Positions 43,425-52,441 of a stretch of DNA of 64,000 nucleotides are shown here, piece after piece. The position numbers and the translations under genes are program-made. The stretch covers positions 492,264 to 556,263 of the forward strand of contig NZ_LMQP01000003.1 of the NCBI RefSeq assembly GCF_001425405.1. Direction: 5' to 3'. Every line of letters begins with the position of its first letter. Position 1 is the first letter of the stretch. Below the pieces are notes generated by a model. That model saw nothing but the letters and a program-made list of their open reading frames with translations. It was not told the DNA's origin and ran no database searches. Source of the stretch: Sphingomonas sp. Leaf412. Its GTDB lineage: Bacteria > Pseudomonadota > Alphaproteobacteria > Sphingomonadales > Sphingomonadaceae.

Positions 43425-45245
43425 GTGTCAATACGCCGTCTCCCCTCGCATCTGGTCAACCGTATCGCCGCCGGTGAAGTGGTGGAAAGACCGGCCAGCG
43501 CGTTGAAGGAACTGGTGGAGAACGCGCTGGACGCGGGCGCCACGCGGGTCGGAATCGTGCTCGCCGCGGGCGGCGTGGAGCGGATCGAGGTGGCCGACGA
43601 CGGCCGCGGAATGACCCCCGGGGACATCCGCCTCGCGCTCGAACGCCACGCCACCAGCAAGCTGCCGACCGACGATATCGAGGCGGTCGCGACGCTCGGT
43701 TTCCGGGGCGAGGCGCTGCCCTCGATCGCGTCGGTCGCGCGCGTGACGATCGAGAGCCGCCCGAACGGCGCGGAAGGCTGGGCGGTCACGATCGACAATG
43801 GCGCGACGGAGCGCGAGGGGCCCGCCGCGATGCCGCCGGGCACGCGCGTGGTGGTCCAGGGCCTGTTCGCGCGCGTGCCCGCGCGGCGCAAGTTCCTGCG
43901 GTCGGCGCGGGCCGAATACGGCGCCTGCATGGATGTGGTGAAGCGGCTGGCGATGGCGCGGCCGGAGGTCGCCTTCTCCGTCGAGCACGACGGCCGCCGT
44001 GCCCTGTCCGTACCCGCCGCTGCCGATCGCCCGGAACGCGTCGCCGCGCTGACCGACCGCGCGCTGATCGACAATTCGGTCGCGATCGATTTCGTGCGCG
44101 ACGGCCATGTGCTGGGCGGCGTCGCGGGCCTGCCGACGTTCCATCGCGGCGTGGCGGACCACCAGTATCTGTTCGTGAACGGTCGCCCGGTGAAGGACCG
44201 GCTGCTGATCGGCGCGATCCGCGGCGCCTATGCCGAGATGATGCCGCGCGACCGCCACGCGGTCGTCGCGCTGTTCCTGGACGTGCCCGCGACCGAGGTG
44301 GACGTGAACGTCCATCCGGCGAAGACCGAGGTCCGCTTCCGCGACCCGCAGCTGGTCCGCGGCCTGATCGTGTCGGGCCTGCGCCGCGCGCTCGACGCCG
44401 CCGGGCACCGGGTGGCGCATGGGGCGCCGGCGGATGTGATGGCGTTGTGGCGATCCGAAGGCACCGTTTTCCCCGACCATCCCGGCGAAAGACGGGATCC
44501 AGGTGCGCCCTCCCCCGACTGGACCCCGGCGTTCGCCGGGGTGGAGAGCGACGGGGGAGGGGAGGGGCTTTCCCGCCATCTCCACGATCCCCGACCCACC
44601 TTCTTCGCCGCGCCCCCCGCGGCGCGCGCCGAACCCGCGTGGGCGCCACCCCCCGACACGCACGCCCACCCCATGGGCGTCGCGCGCGGGCAGGTGGCGA
44701 AGACCTATATCGTCGCCGAGGCGGAGGACGGCCTCGTGCTGGTCGACCAGCATGCCGCGCACGAGCGCCTCGTCCTCGAACGCATGCGCCGCGCACTGGC
44801 GGGCGGGCGCGTTGCGGCGCAGGCGCTGCTGATCCCCGAGGTCGTGGAACTGGACGAACCCGCCTGCGACCGGCTGGAGGCGCGCGCCGGGGAGCTGTCC
44901 GACTTCGGCCTCGACCTCGAACGCTTCGGCCCGCGCGCCATGCTGGTCCGCGCGACGCCCGCGCTGCTGGGACAGGCCGACCCCGCCGGCCTCGTCGCCG
45001 ACCTGGCCGACGAACTGGCCGCCTATGACGAGGCGTTGTCCTTGCGCGAACGCCTCGACGCGTTGGCGGGCACGATGGCCTGCCACGGCTCCGTCCGCGC
45101 GGGCCGCGTGCTGTCGGTCGCGGAGATGAACGCGCTGCTCCGCGAGATGGAGGCGACCCCGCATTCGGGCCAGTGCAACCACGGGCGACCGACGTGGGTG
45201 AAGCTGGCGAATTCGGACATTGAAAAGCTTTTTGGTCGAAGATGA
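43425..45245 (+). CDS. mutL: DNA mismatch repair protein MutL
   Basis: GHKL-ATPase coordinating mismatch repair between MutS and downstream nucleases; 606 residues. N-terminal motifs: LPSHLVNRIAAGEVVERPAS, LVENALDAGA, DDGRGM, LERHATSKL, GFRGEALPSI and NVHPAKTEVRF. The C-terminal dimerisation domain has VDQHAAHERL and ACHGSVRAG; the QX2(L)DXXE endonuclease motif of some MutLs is not apparent. Start is GTG 43425 (MSIRRLPSHL). A palindromic repeat inserted in frame encodes about residues 350-374 in the linker. Divergent from mreB. Confidence 0.97.
   Translation: MSIRRLPSHLVNRIAAGEVVERPASALKELVENALDAGATRVGIVLAAGGVERIEVADDGRGMTPGDIRLALERHATSKLPTDDIEAVATLGFRGEALPSIASVARVTIESRPNGAEGWAVTIDNGATEREGPAAMPPGTRVVVQGLFARVPARRKFLRSARAEYGACMDVVKRLAMARPEVAFSVEHDGRRALSVPAAADRPERVAALTDRALIDNSVAIDFVRDGHVLGGVAGLPTFHRGVADHQYLFVNGRPVKDRLLIGAIRGAYAEMMPRDRHAVVALFLDVPATEVDVNVHPAKTEVRFRDPQLVRGLIVSGLRRALDAAGHRVAHGAPADVMALWRSEGTVFPDHPGERRDPGAPSPDWTPAFAGVESDGGGEGLSRHLHDPRPTFFAAPPAARAEPAWAPPPDTHAHPMGVARGQVAKTYIVAEAEDGLVLVDQHAAHERLVLERMRRALAGGRVAAQALLIPEVVELDEPACDRLEARAGELSDFGLDLERFGPRAMLVRATPALLGQADPAGLVADLADELAAYDEALSLRERLDALAGTMACHGSVRAGRVLSVAEMNALLREMEATPHSGQCNHGRPTWVKLANSDIEKLFGRR
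44472..44545. repeat. Palindromic repeat, family B, inserted in frame in mutL
   Basis: The left hairpin TCCCGGC-GAAA-GACGGGA and right hairpin ACCCCGGC-GTTC-GCCGGGGT, with GATCCAGG and ACTGGACC on the inner sides, match the intergenic element at 6161-6267. The encoded peptide is hydrophilic (HPGERRDPGAPSPDWTPAFA) and sits between the ATPase and dimerisation domains. Confidence 0.8.
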
Positions 45246-45366
45246 ACGGGTTATGGATGGGGGGCATTCAAACTGTAAGTCGGGCGTCCGAGGTTGGAAC
45301 GTTGGTCGCTAACGCCCAATTGTGGACTTTCTCGTACGCCACTACGCCGGCGCGACAGGGGACGAC

Positions 45367-45663
45367 ATGGTAAAGGCGTTTCGGGTAATATTTCTACTCG
45401 CCTTCTTGCCCGTGGCTGCGTACGCGCTATTTTTCGTGAGCTATGCGCTTTTCAATGCGACCTACTGGCTCGAAACGAGTACGGTGCGGGCAAACGCGCT
45501 TTTACTTGGGACGCTTACCCTTGCACTCGCTATGGGTAGCTTTTCGTTTCGACGCGGTATGCTCGAACAAAACCTGGTACTAGCCGTTCTGCTGTTAATG
45601 GCTGCCGTCGCCGAACTATGGTTTTTGATACCGACGACTAACCTGTCGCTTGGGCAATTGTAG
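45367..45663 (+). CDS. Small membrane protein of unknown function
   Basis: 98-residue protein with three to four hydrophobic segments (FRVIFLLAFLPVAAYALFFV, ANALLLGTLTLALAMG, LVLAVLLLMAAVAELWFLI). I do not recognise the family. Codons such as CTA, TTA and TTT are common, unlike neighbouring genes, and the whole stretch 45246-45832 is visibly richer in A/T. The ATG follows CAGGGGACGAC; a GTG at 45322 would add 15 residues. Possibly an acquired gene between mutL and coq4. Confidence 0.6.
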   Translation: MVKAFRVIFLLAFLPVAAYALFFVSYALFNATYWLETSTVRANALLLGTLTLALAMGSFSFRRGMLEQNLVLAVLLLMAAVAELWFLIPTTNLSLGQL

Positions 45664-45774
45664 CGGCTGCTATCCACCACTCCCGGACGATGAGCGAAAT
45701 GTGTTTATCGCTTCCAGTTGGGCGAAGCTGGCGCATGGCGATATCGAGCGATTGTCTGGCCGGCGTTAGCGTTG

Positions 45775-45816
45775 TTGACATCCATGTCAGCGATAATCTA
45801 CTGACACAGATGTCAG
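45775..45816 (+). promoter_or_regulatory. Double operator and promoter of coq4
   Basis: Two inverted repeats, TGACAT-CC-ATGTCA (45776-45789) and CTGACA-CAGA-TGTCAG (45801-45816), lie 26 nt apart as imperfect direct repeats. A TTGACA -35 (45775-45780) and TCTACT -10 (45798-45803), spaced 17 nt, overlap them. The layout suggests a repressor, TetR-type by symmetry, but no such gene is adjacent. GGAG and ATG 45833 follow. Confidence 0.6.
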
Positions 45817-45832
45817 CAAGGAGTCGCGACTC

Positions 45833-46630
45833 ATGGCGAAGCTTCCGCCCTTTCCCGATACGTCCGGCCGCCGCGACTGGCGGACCGCGGTCGACGCCAT
45901 CCGAAAGCTGATGGCGAACGGCGACGACACGACGCAGGTGTTCCGCATCATGCGCGCGCTGAACGTCGGCAATGCGCCGGAGAATTACGCGAAACTGCTC
46001 GCCACGTCGCAGGGCGGCCGCATCGCGCACGATCAGGTCGAACTGGCGGCGCGGTTCGCCGACCCCGCTTTCGTCGCGTCCTTCGCGCCCGGCACGGTCG
46101 GCGCGGCCTATCGCCACTTCCTCGAATCCACCGGCTATTCCGCCGACGGCCTGGTCGCGGTCAGCAAGCTGGCGCCGACCGAGGAGGATATCGCGCACCC
46201 CTATGCCTGGATGGGCCGCCGCATCCGCGACACGCACGACATCTGGCACGTGCTGACCGGGTACAAGGCGGACGAGAGCCTGGGCGAGGCGTGCCTGGTG
46301 GCGTTCAGCTTCGCGCAGGTGGGCGGGCTCGGCTGGGCGTTCATCGGCTCCGCCGCCGCGTTGAAGAGCCTGAAGGTGACGGGCAGCGCCCTGTTCGCGA
46401 AGGCGGTGTGGGAGGGCTATCGCCACGGCCGCGCGGCGGCGTGGATTTCGGGCGAGGATTACCTGACGCTGCTGCACGAGCCGATCGACGCCGCGCGTGC
46501 CCGCCTGGGCATCCGCGACCCCGCGATCTATCGCGAGGCGCAGCGCGTGCTGGGACCGGCGATGGCGTCGTACCTGAGCGAGCGGCGCGAGGAAGCGGCG
46601 GCGGTGGCGCCGGAGCGGATGGCGGCATAG
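45833..46630 (+). CDS. Coq4 family protein (ubiquinone biosynthesis)
   Basis: 265-residue protein of the Coq4 family, which organises ubiquinone biosynthesis in eukaryotes and has been linked to oxidative decarboxylation at ring C1. The metal-binding signature HDIWH (His135-His139) followed by Glu152 in ADESLGE is intact. The AAGGAG ribosome-binding site is ideal. It is a lone gene between mutL and recF, under a palindromic operator pair, so it seems to be regulated rather than constitutive. Confidence 0.88.
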   Translation: MAKLPPFPDTSGRRDWRTAVDAIRKLMANGDDTTQVFRIMRALNVGNAPENYAKLLATSQGGRIAHDQVELAARFADPAFVASFAPGTVGAAYRHFLESTGYSADGLVAVSKLAPTEEDIAHPYAWMGRRIRDTHDIWHVLTGYKADESLGEACLVAFSFAQVGGLGWAFIGSAAALKSLKVTGSALFAKAVWEGYRHGRAAAWISGEDYLTLLHEPIDAARARLGIRDPAIYREAQRVLGPAMASYLSERREEAAAVAPERMAA

Positions 46631-46700
46631 CGCGGATCGACCCGCCCGTCGCGCCCGCGCGGGGGTGACGGCGCCACGACCGCCCCCTACACCGCGCGCG

Positions 46701-47762
46701 ATGCTGTCGCGGCTGGTCCTCACCGATTTTCGCAACCACGCCGCGCTGACCATCGCGCCGGCGGCGGATTTCGTCGTGCTGACCGGCGCGAACGGCGCGG
46801 GCAAGACCAACGTGCTGGAGGCGGTGTCGCTGCTCGCCCCCGGGCGCGGGCTGCGCCGGGCGGCGCTGTCGGACATGGCCCGGGAGGACGGGGCCCGGGA
46901 GGGCGGGGGCGGGGGCTTCGGCGTCGCCGCGACGCTGGACGACGGGGTGGAGGTCGCGACGGGCACGTTGGCGTCCGCGCCCGATCGGCGGGTCGTGCGC
47001 GTCAACGGCGCCGCCGCCCCCGCCGCCGCGCTGGCGGAACGCAGCGCGATCCTGTGGCTGACGCCCGCGATGGACCGGCTGTTCGTGGAGCCCGCGGGGG
47101 AGAGGCGCCGCTTCCTCGACCGGCTGACGCTGGCGCTCGTGCCGTCGCACGCCACCCACGCGGCGCGGTACGAGGCCGCGATGCGCGATCGCAACCGCGT
47201 GCTGGCGGAACCGCATCCCGACGCGGACTGGCTCGCCGCGCTGGAGGTGCAGATGGCGCGGCACGGGACCGCGCTGGACGCGGGCCGCCGCGACACCGTC
47301 GCCGCGCTGGACGCGGCGCTGGCGGCGACGCCCGCGCCCGACCTGCCGCGCGCCGCGCTGGCGCTGGACGGATGGGCGGGGGATGCGCCCGCGCTCGCCG
47401 CCGCGCTCGCCGCGTCGCGGATGCGCGATGCCGCGGCCGGGCGCACGCTGGTCGGCCCGCATCGCGTCGACCTGGTCGTCCGCCATGTCGAAAAGGCGCG
47501 CGGCGCGGCGCTGGCGTCGACGGGGGAGCAGAAGGCGCTGCTGCTGGGCATCGTGCTCGCCCATGCCGCGCTGGTCGCGGACCGGCGCGGACGGCGGCCG
47601 GTGCTGCTGCTGGACGAGGTCGCCGCGCATCTCGATCCCGTGCGCCGCGCCGCGTTGTTCCGGCGCCTCGCGGGGCTGGGCCAGGTGTGGGTGACGGGGA
47701 CCGAGGCGGCGCTGTTCGATGCGTTGCCGGACGACGCGGCGGTGACGGCCATCGCGCTGTAG
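46701..47762 (+). CDS. recF: DNA replication/repair protein RecF
   Basis: SMC-like ATPase that helps load RecA at gaps; 353 residues. Walker [10 protein letters not shown] is at 29-37 after [17 protein letters not shown], with [25 protein letters not shown], the [17 protein letters not shown] signature and [13 protein letters not shown] (Walker B/D loop). I start at ATG 46701; GTG 46665 would add 12 residues before the conserved beginning. Codirectional with coq4. Confidence 0.95.
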   Translation: MLSRLVLTDFRNHAALTIAPAADFVVLTGANGAGKTNVLEAVSLLAPGRGLRRAALSDMAREDGAREGGGGGFGVAATLDDGVEVATGTLASAPDRRVVRVNGAAAPAAALAERSAILWLTPAMDRLFVEPAGERRRFLDRLTLALVPSHATHAARYEAAMRDRNRVLAEPHPDADWLAALEVQMARHGTALDAGRRDTVAALDAALAATPAPDLPRAALALDGWAGDAPALAAALAASRMRDAAAGRTLVGPHRVDLVVRHVEKARGAALASTGEQKALLLGIVLAHAALVADRRGRRPVLLLDEVAAHLDPVRRAALFRRLAGLGQVWVTGTEAALFDALPDDAAVTAIAL

Positions 47763-47929
47763 CGCAGCGCACCTTGCGCACCCGCGGCCGTTCGCTATCG
47801 CTGTCGGCGGCCATCGCTTCACGCAGGATATGGGCGCCCCTTGTTCGACGACCACCCGCACCGTCCCGTCCGATCCGCGATGCGCGGCGCCACCGGCACG
47901 GATCGCGCCGGCGCATCGGGACGATAGGG

Positions 47930-49198
47930 TTGGGAACGGCCCCCGATTCCGCGACCGACGGCGCCGGGGAATGGCGCGCCGGCTGGCCCGTGGTGGCGGC
48001 GGGGATGCTCGCCGCCGCGATCGGGCCGGGCCTGTTCCAGAACCTGTCCAGCCTGTTCACCCCGGGGCTGGAGGCGGAATTCGGCTGGACCCGCGGGCAG
48101 ATATCGACCGCGGCGGGCGTCGCGCTGATCGCCGCGGTCGTCGCACCCGTCGTCGGCCGGCTGGCGGACCGCATCGGGCTGCGCCCCGTCATCGTCGCCA
48201 CGATGCTGCTGCTGGGCGCGGGCTATGTCGGGCTGGCGTCGATGACCGGCGCGATCTGGCAATATCAGCTGGCGGTCGTGCTGCTGGTGCTGGCGGTGCC
48301 GGGGACCAGCAGCCTGGTGTACGGCAAGCTGATCGCCGCGGCGTTCGTGCGGCATCGCGGACTGGCGCTCGCCATCTCCACCGCGGGGCTGGCGGTCGCC
48401 ACGATCGTCGCGCCGCCCGCGATCGGCGCGGTGATCGCCGCCTTCGGCTGGCGCGGGGGCCTGATCGCGCTGGGGATCGTGGCGGTCGGCGTCGTGCTGC
48501 CCGCGATCCTCCTGGCGCTGCGCGGCATGCCCGCGGGCCCGACGCGGTCGGCGGCGGCCGACGCGGCGGCGCGCCCGGCCACGGGCGTCACCGCGGCGGA
48601 GGCGCGGCGCGATCCGCGCTTCTGGCGCGTGGTGGCGTCGGCGGCGCTGGTCAACGGCGCCACCACCGGGCTGGTGACGCAGGTCGTGCCGCTGGGCATC
48701 GAACGCGGGCTGAGCGGGGGACAGGCGGCGCTGCTGCTGACCGCCTTCGGCGCCAGCGCGGTCGCGGGGCGGCTGTCGATCGGCGTGCTGATCGACCGGT
48801 TCCGGCCGCAGCCCGTCGCCGCCGCCTTCGCGCTCGTGTCCGCCATCGCCTTCCTGCTGCTGGCCAGCGGTGTCGGGGGGCTGGGGCCGTTGCTGCTGCT
48901 GGTGTTCCTCGCGGGGCTGATGAACGGGGCGGAGAACGACCTGCTGCCGTTCCTGACCGCGCGCCTGTTCGGCCTGCGCGCGTATGCGGAGATATTCGGC
49001 AGCGGGATGCCGGTCGCACTGGCGGGGACGGGCATCGGGGTCATCGGTTTCGGGCGGCTGCGCGATGCGTTCGGCGATTATCGCATCGCCCTGTTGCTGG
49101 GCGCCGCGGCGCTGGTCGCGGCGGGGCTGTGCTTCCTGCTGCTGGGCGACCGCGCGCTGCCCGACGCCCATGGTGCGGCACATTCGCCGGACCATTAG
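47930..49198 (+). CDS. MFS transporter (OFA-like), first of a tandem pair
   Basis: Twelve-helix major facilitator of 422 residues: GPGLFQNLSSLFTPGLEAEFGW, GRLADRIGLRPVIV (loop 2-3 motif), GRLSIGVLIDR and LMNGAENDLLPFLTARLFGL. It is clearly paralogous to the next gene along its whole length. No ATG/GTG precedes the first helix; TTG 47930 gives the same short N tail as the paralogue, so I use it. Substrate unknown; OFA-group members carry monocarboxylates such as oxalate/formate. Confidence 0.85.
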   Translation: MGTAPDSATDGAGEWRAGWPVVAAGMLAAAIGPGLFQNLSSLFTPGLEAEFGWTRGQISTAAGVALIAAVVAPVVGRLADRIGLRPVIVATMLLLGAGYVGLASMTGAIWQYQLAVVLLVLAVPGTSSLVYGKLIAAAFVRHRGLALAISTAGLAVATIVAPPAIGAVIAAFGWRGGLIALGIVAVGVVLPAILLALRGMPAGPTRSAAADAAARPATGVTAAEARRDPRFWRVVASAALVNGATTGLVTQVVPLGIERGLSGGQAALLLTAFGASAVAGRLSIGVLIDRFRPQPVAAAFALVSAIAFLLLASGVGGLGPLLLLVFLAGLMNGAENDLLPFLTARLFGLRAYAEIFGSGMPVALAGTGIGVIGFGRLRDAFGDYRIALLLGAAALVAAGLCFLLLGDRALPDAHGAAHSPDH

Positions 49199-49300
49199 GC
49201 CGCGGCCGGAAAGCGCCGCGCGATCAGCGACATAAGGCGATGTCGTGAGGGTCGGTCGCGCCATTGCCCCCCGCGTCGCGACGCCCTAGGCTCCGCCGCG

Positions 49301-50545
49301 ATGGAGAGAGAAACGCGCGCGGAATGGCGGCGGGGCTGGCCGCTGGTCGTCGCCGCGATGCTGGGGATCGGCTTCGGCCCGGGCCTGTTCCAGAATTTGT
49401 CCAGCCTGTTCCTGTCGGGGATGACGACGGAATTCGGGTGGAGCCGCGGGGAGGTCGCGACCGCCGCGGCGATCGGCCTGCTGGGCGGCCTCGTCGCGCC
49501 GTTCCTGGGGCGGCTGGCGGACCGTATCGGCATCCGGCCCGTCATCGTCGGCGCGATGCTGCTCCTGGGCGCGACCTATGTCGGGCTGGCGCGGCAGGGC
49601 GGGATGCTGATCCACTATCAAATGCTGGTGGCGATGCTGGCCTTCGCGGTGCCGGGGACGAGCAGCGTGGTGTACGGGAAGCTGGTCGCCGCCTGTTTCG
49701 TGCGCCGGCGCGGGCTGGCGCTGGGGATCGCCACGTCGGGCCTGTCGGTGACGACGCTGGCGATGCCGCCGCTGGTCGGGCTGGCGATCGACGCGCAGGG
49801 GTGGCGCGGCGGCCTGTACGTCCTGGCGGCGTCGACCGTGCTGATCGCGTTGCCGCTGGTCCTGTTCCTGATCCGTCGCGTTCCTGCCACGCCGACTGCG
49901 CGGACGGTCGACGCGGTCGATGCCGATACGCCCGTCGCCGGCTTCACCGGGCCGGAGGCGCGGCGCGACCCGCGCTTCTGGCTGCTGGCGGTGGGGGTCG
50001 CGATGGTCAACCTGGCCAGTGTCGGGCTGGTGACGCAGATGGTGCCGTTCGGGACCGAACGCGGCCTGTCGGTGGGGCAGGCGACGCTGCTGCTGACCAG
50101 TTACGGCGTCAGCCAGGTCGTCGGGCGGCTGTCGATCGGCATGCTGGTGGACCGCATGGCGCCGCAGGGGGTCGCGGCGGGAGTAGCGCTGCTGTCCGCC
50201 GCGGGCTTCGCGGCGCTGCTGATCCCGGAGCCGGGGTTCGTGCTTGCGCTGGCCTTCGTCTTCGCCGCGGGCCTGATGAACGGGGCGGACAACGACCTGC
50301 TGCCGTTCCTGACCGCGCGCCTGTTCGGCCTGCGCGCCTATGGCGAGATCTACGGCAGCATCCTGCCGATCGCGCTGGCGGGGACGGCGGCGGGGATCGT
50401 GGCGTTCGGGCGGCTGCACGACGTCTACGGCCGGTACGATCCCGCGCTGATCGTGGCGGCGGTGGCGCTGACGGTGTCGGGGCTGTGCTTCTTCCTGCTG
50501 CGCGAACGCCCGCTGCCAGCGGCGCAGGGGGCGGCGCACCCTTAG
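49301..50545 (+). CDS. MFS transporter (OFA-like), second of a tandem pair
   Basis: 414 residues, 12 helices, sharing with its upstream neighbour WRxGWPxVxAxML, GPGLFQNLSSLF, LADRIGIRPVIVGAMLLLGA, PGTSSVVYGKLVAA, EARRDPRFW and NGADNDLLPFLTARLFGL. The start at ATG 49301 (MERETRAEWRRGW) is unambiguous. The 102-nt gap from the first copy lacks an obvious terminator, so the two may be cotranscribed. Substrate unknown. Confidence 0.9.
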   Translation: MERETRAEWRRGWPLVVAAMLGIGFGPGLFQNLSSLFLSGMTTEFGWSRGEVATAAAIGLLGGLVAPFLGRLADRIGIRPVIVGAMLLLGATYVGLARQGGMLIHYQMLVAMLAFAVPGTSSVVYGKLVAACFVRRRGLALGIATSGLSVTTLAMPPLVGLAIDAQGWRGGLYVLAASTVLIALPLVLFLIRRVPATPTARTVDAVDADTPVAGFTGPEARRDPRFWLLAVGVAMVNLASVGLVTQMVPFGTERGLSVGQATLLLTSYGVSQVVGRLSIGMLVDRMAPQGVAAGVALLSAAGFAALLIPEPGFVLALAFVFAAGLMNGADNDLLPFLTARLFGLRAYGEIYGSILPIALAGTAAGIVAFGRLHDVYGRYDPALIVAAVALTVSGLCFFLLRERPLPAAQGAAHP

Positions 50546-50546
50546 C

Positions 50547-51572
50547 TCAGCGGCCGTGATACTCCCGGAACCACGCCACCAACCGCGCGACGCCGTCGCG
50601 GTAACCGGTGTGCGGGCGATACCCGGTGAGCGTGTGCAGCAACGTCGCATCCGCCCAGGTCGCGGCCACGTCGCCCGGCTGCATCGGCAGATAGTGGCGG
50701 ATCGCGCGGATGCCCAGGCTGTCCTCGATCGCGTCGATGAAATCGAGCAGGCGGACCTTGTCCGAATTGCCGATGTTGACGATCCGCCACGGCGCCACCG
50801 GGCTGAGCGAATCGCCCGCGGGGACGTCCGCGGGCGTCGCCGGGCGTTGCGGGGCGCAATCGATCAGCAGGCGGATCGCGCGGGCGAGATCGTCGACATA
50901 GGTGAAGTCGCGATACATCTCCCCCTGATTGTACACGTCGATCGGGCGTCCGGCGAGGATCGCGTCGACGAACTTCGACGGCGCCATGTCCGGCCGCCCC
51001 CACGGGCCGTACACGGTGAAGAAGCGGAACATCGTCGTCGGCAGGTCCCACAGGTGGGCGTAGGCGTGGCCCATCGCCTCCGTCGCCTTCTTCGTCGCGG
51101 CATAGATCGTCAGCGGCGTGTCCGCCTTGTCGGTCTCGGCGAACGGCATATGCTCGTTCGCGCCGTAGACCGACGACGTCGACGCCATCAGCAGGTGCGC
51201 GACCGCGTGGCGCCGCGCGGCCTCCATGACGTTGAACGTCCCCACGACGTTGGCGTCGATATAGGCGCGCGGATTTTCCAGGCTGTACCGCACGCCCGCC
51301 TGCGCGGCGAGGTGAACGATCGCGTCGGGACGGAACGCGTCGATCGCGGCGTCCAGCGCGGCGCGATCCTCCAGCATCGCCTCCGTCGCGGCGAAGCCGT
51401 CATGCGCCCGCAGCATCGCATGGCGGCGTTCCTTCAGCGACACCGCGTAATAATCGGTCATCCCGTCGTAGCCGTGGACCGCGATCCCGTCCTCCACCAG
51501 CAGCCGCGACAGGTGGAAGCCGATGAAGCCCGCGCTTCCGGTCACGAACACGCGCTTGATGGGTCGGCTCAC
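50547..51572 (-). CDS. NAD-dependent epimerase, UDP-glucuronate 4-epimerase type
   Basis: Extended short-chain dehydrogenase of 341 residues, probably interconverting UDP-glucuronate and UDP-galacturonate for surface polysaccharide. The NAD loop FVTGSAGFIGFHLS, the GYDGMTDYYAVSLKERR segment typical of GAE enzymes, SSVYG with catalytic Tyr/Lys in IYAATKKATE, and the RFFTVYGPWGRPDMA sugar-binding region are present. GTG 51572 follows AAGGAGCAGAC. Its stop lies 1 nt from the convergent MFS gene's stop. Confidence 0.92.
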   Translation of the reverse strand: MSRPIKRVFVTGSAGFIGFHLSRLLVEDGIAVHGYDGMTDYYAVSLKERRHAMLRAHDGFAATEAMLEDRAALDAAIDAFRPDAIVHLAAQAGVRYSLENPRAYIDANVVGTFNVMEAARRHAVAHLLMASTSSVYGANEHMPFAETDKADTPLTIYAATKKATEAMGHAYAHLWDLPTTMFRFFTVYGPWGRPDMAPSKFVDAILAGRPIDVYNQGEMYRDFTYVDDLARAIRLLIDCAPQRPATPADVPAGDSLSPVAPWRIVNIGNSDKVRLLDFIDAIEDSLGIRAIRHYLPMQPGDVAATWADATLLHTLTGYRPHTGYRDGVARLVAWFREYHGR

Positions 51573-51697
51573 GTCTGCTCCTTCGCTCGGTCGGCCCCAC
51601 GTACCCCGCGAAACGCGATCGGTCATCCGCCCGTTTGCCCCCGCGCGCACGATCGGGCACGGTCGCGGCGCGATCCAGAAAGCCCCCTGCGCCGACC

Positions 51698-52441
51698 ATG
51701 TCCGACACGCCGATCCCGATCCCGCCGCTCGACGGCGACGGGCCGATCTGGTTGCAGATCCGCCGGTCGATGGCGCTCGCGATCCTGACCGGGGACTGGC
51801 CCGCGGGAACCCGGGTGCCCGCGGAAACCTCGCTCACCGACATCTATGCCGCGTCGCGCATGACGGTGAACAAGGCGATCCAGAGCCTGGCGTCGGAGGG
51901 GCTGGTGGAACGGCGGCCCAGGACCGGCACGATCGTCACCGCGCGCGCGCGCGAACGCCCGGTGCTGGAGATATGGGATGCCGCCGACGCGGTGCGGCGC
52001 GACGGGCGGCGCTACGGCTATCGCCTGCTGTCGTGCGACATGCTGGCGCCCGGCGCGCCCGCGCGCGGGGACCTGCCCGCGCCCGCGGACGCGGCGATGA
52101 TGCGGATGCTGTGCCTGCATTCGTCCGACGACCGGCCGTTCCAGCTGGAGGAACGACTGGTCAACGTCGCCGCCGCGCCGCGCATCGTACGGCAACCGCT
52201 GGAAACGGTCAGTCCCGGCGCGTGGCTGCTGGCGAACGTCCCGTGGACGCAGGCGCGCCACCGCATCTCCGCGCGCGGCGCCACAGCGGCGGTCGCGGGG
52301 CACCTGGCGCTGGCGGAGGGGGAGGCGTGCCTGGTGGTCGAACGGCGGACGTGGAACGCGGACGTGCCGGTGACGATGGGCCGGTTCTGGTATCCGGGCG
52401 ACGACCACGCGCTGGAGGGGCAGTTCCGGCCGAGCTGGTGA
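51698..52441 (+). CDS. hutC: Histidine utilization repressor, GntR/HutC family
   Basis: GntR-type winged helix (about 20-85: WLQIRRSMALAILTGDWPAGTRVPAE, SRMTVNKAIQSLASEGLVERR) with a UTRA effector domain; 247 residues. The UTRA segment VPWTQARHRISARGA is characteristic of HutC, which binds urocanate and represses hut genes. It lies about 2 kb before the hut enzymes, separated by yeiH, DUF6356 and lrp genes. The likely operator is the palindrome at 55718-55729. Divergent from the epimerase; stop codon abuts that of yeiH. Confidence 0.92.
   Translation: MSDTPIPIPPLDGDGPIWLQIRRSMALAILTGDWPAGTRVPAETSLTDIYAASRMTVNKAIQSLASEGLVERRPRTGTIVTARARERPVLEIWDAADAVRRDGRRYGYRLLSCDMLAPGAPARGDLPAPADAAMMRMLCLHSSDDRPFQLEERLVNVAAAPRIVRQPLETVSPGAWLLANVPWTQARHRISARGATAAVAGHLALAEGEACLVVERRTWNADVPVTMGRFWYPGDDHALEGQFRPSW

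Noticed and set aside
46665-46700. GTG 46665 as recF start
   Set aside because: It adds 12 Pro-rich residues before the conserved [12 protein letters not shown] opening; ATG 46701 fits better, although no ribosome-binding site settles it.
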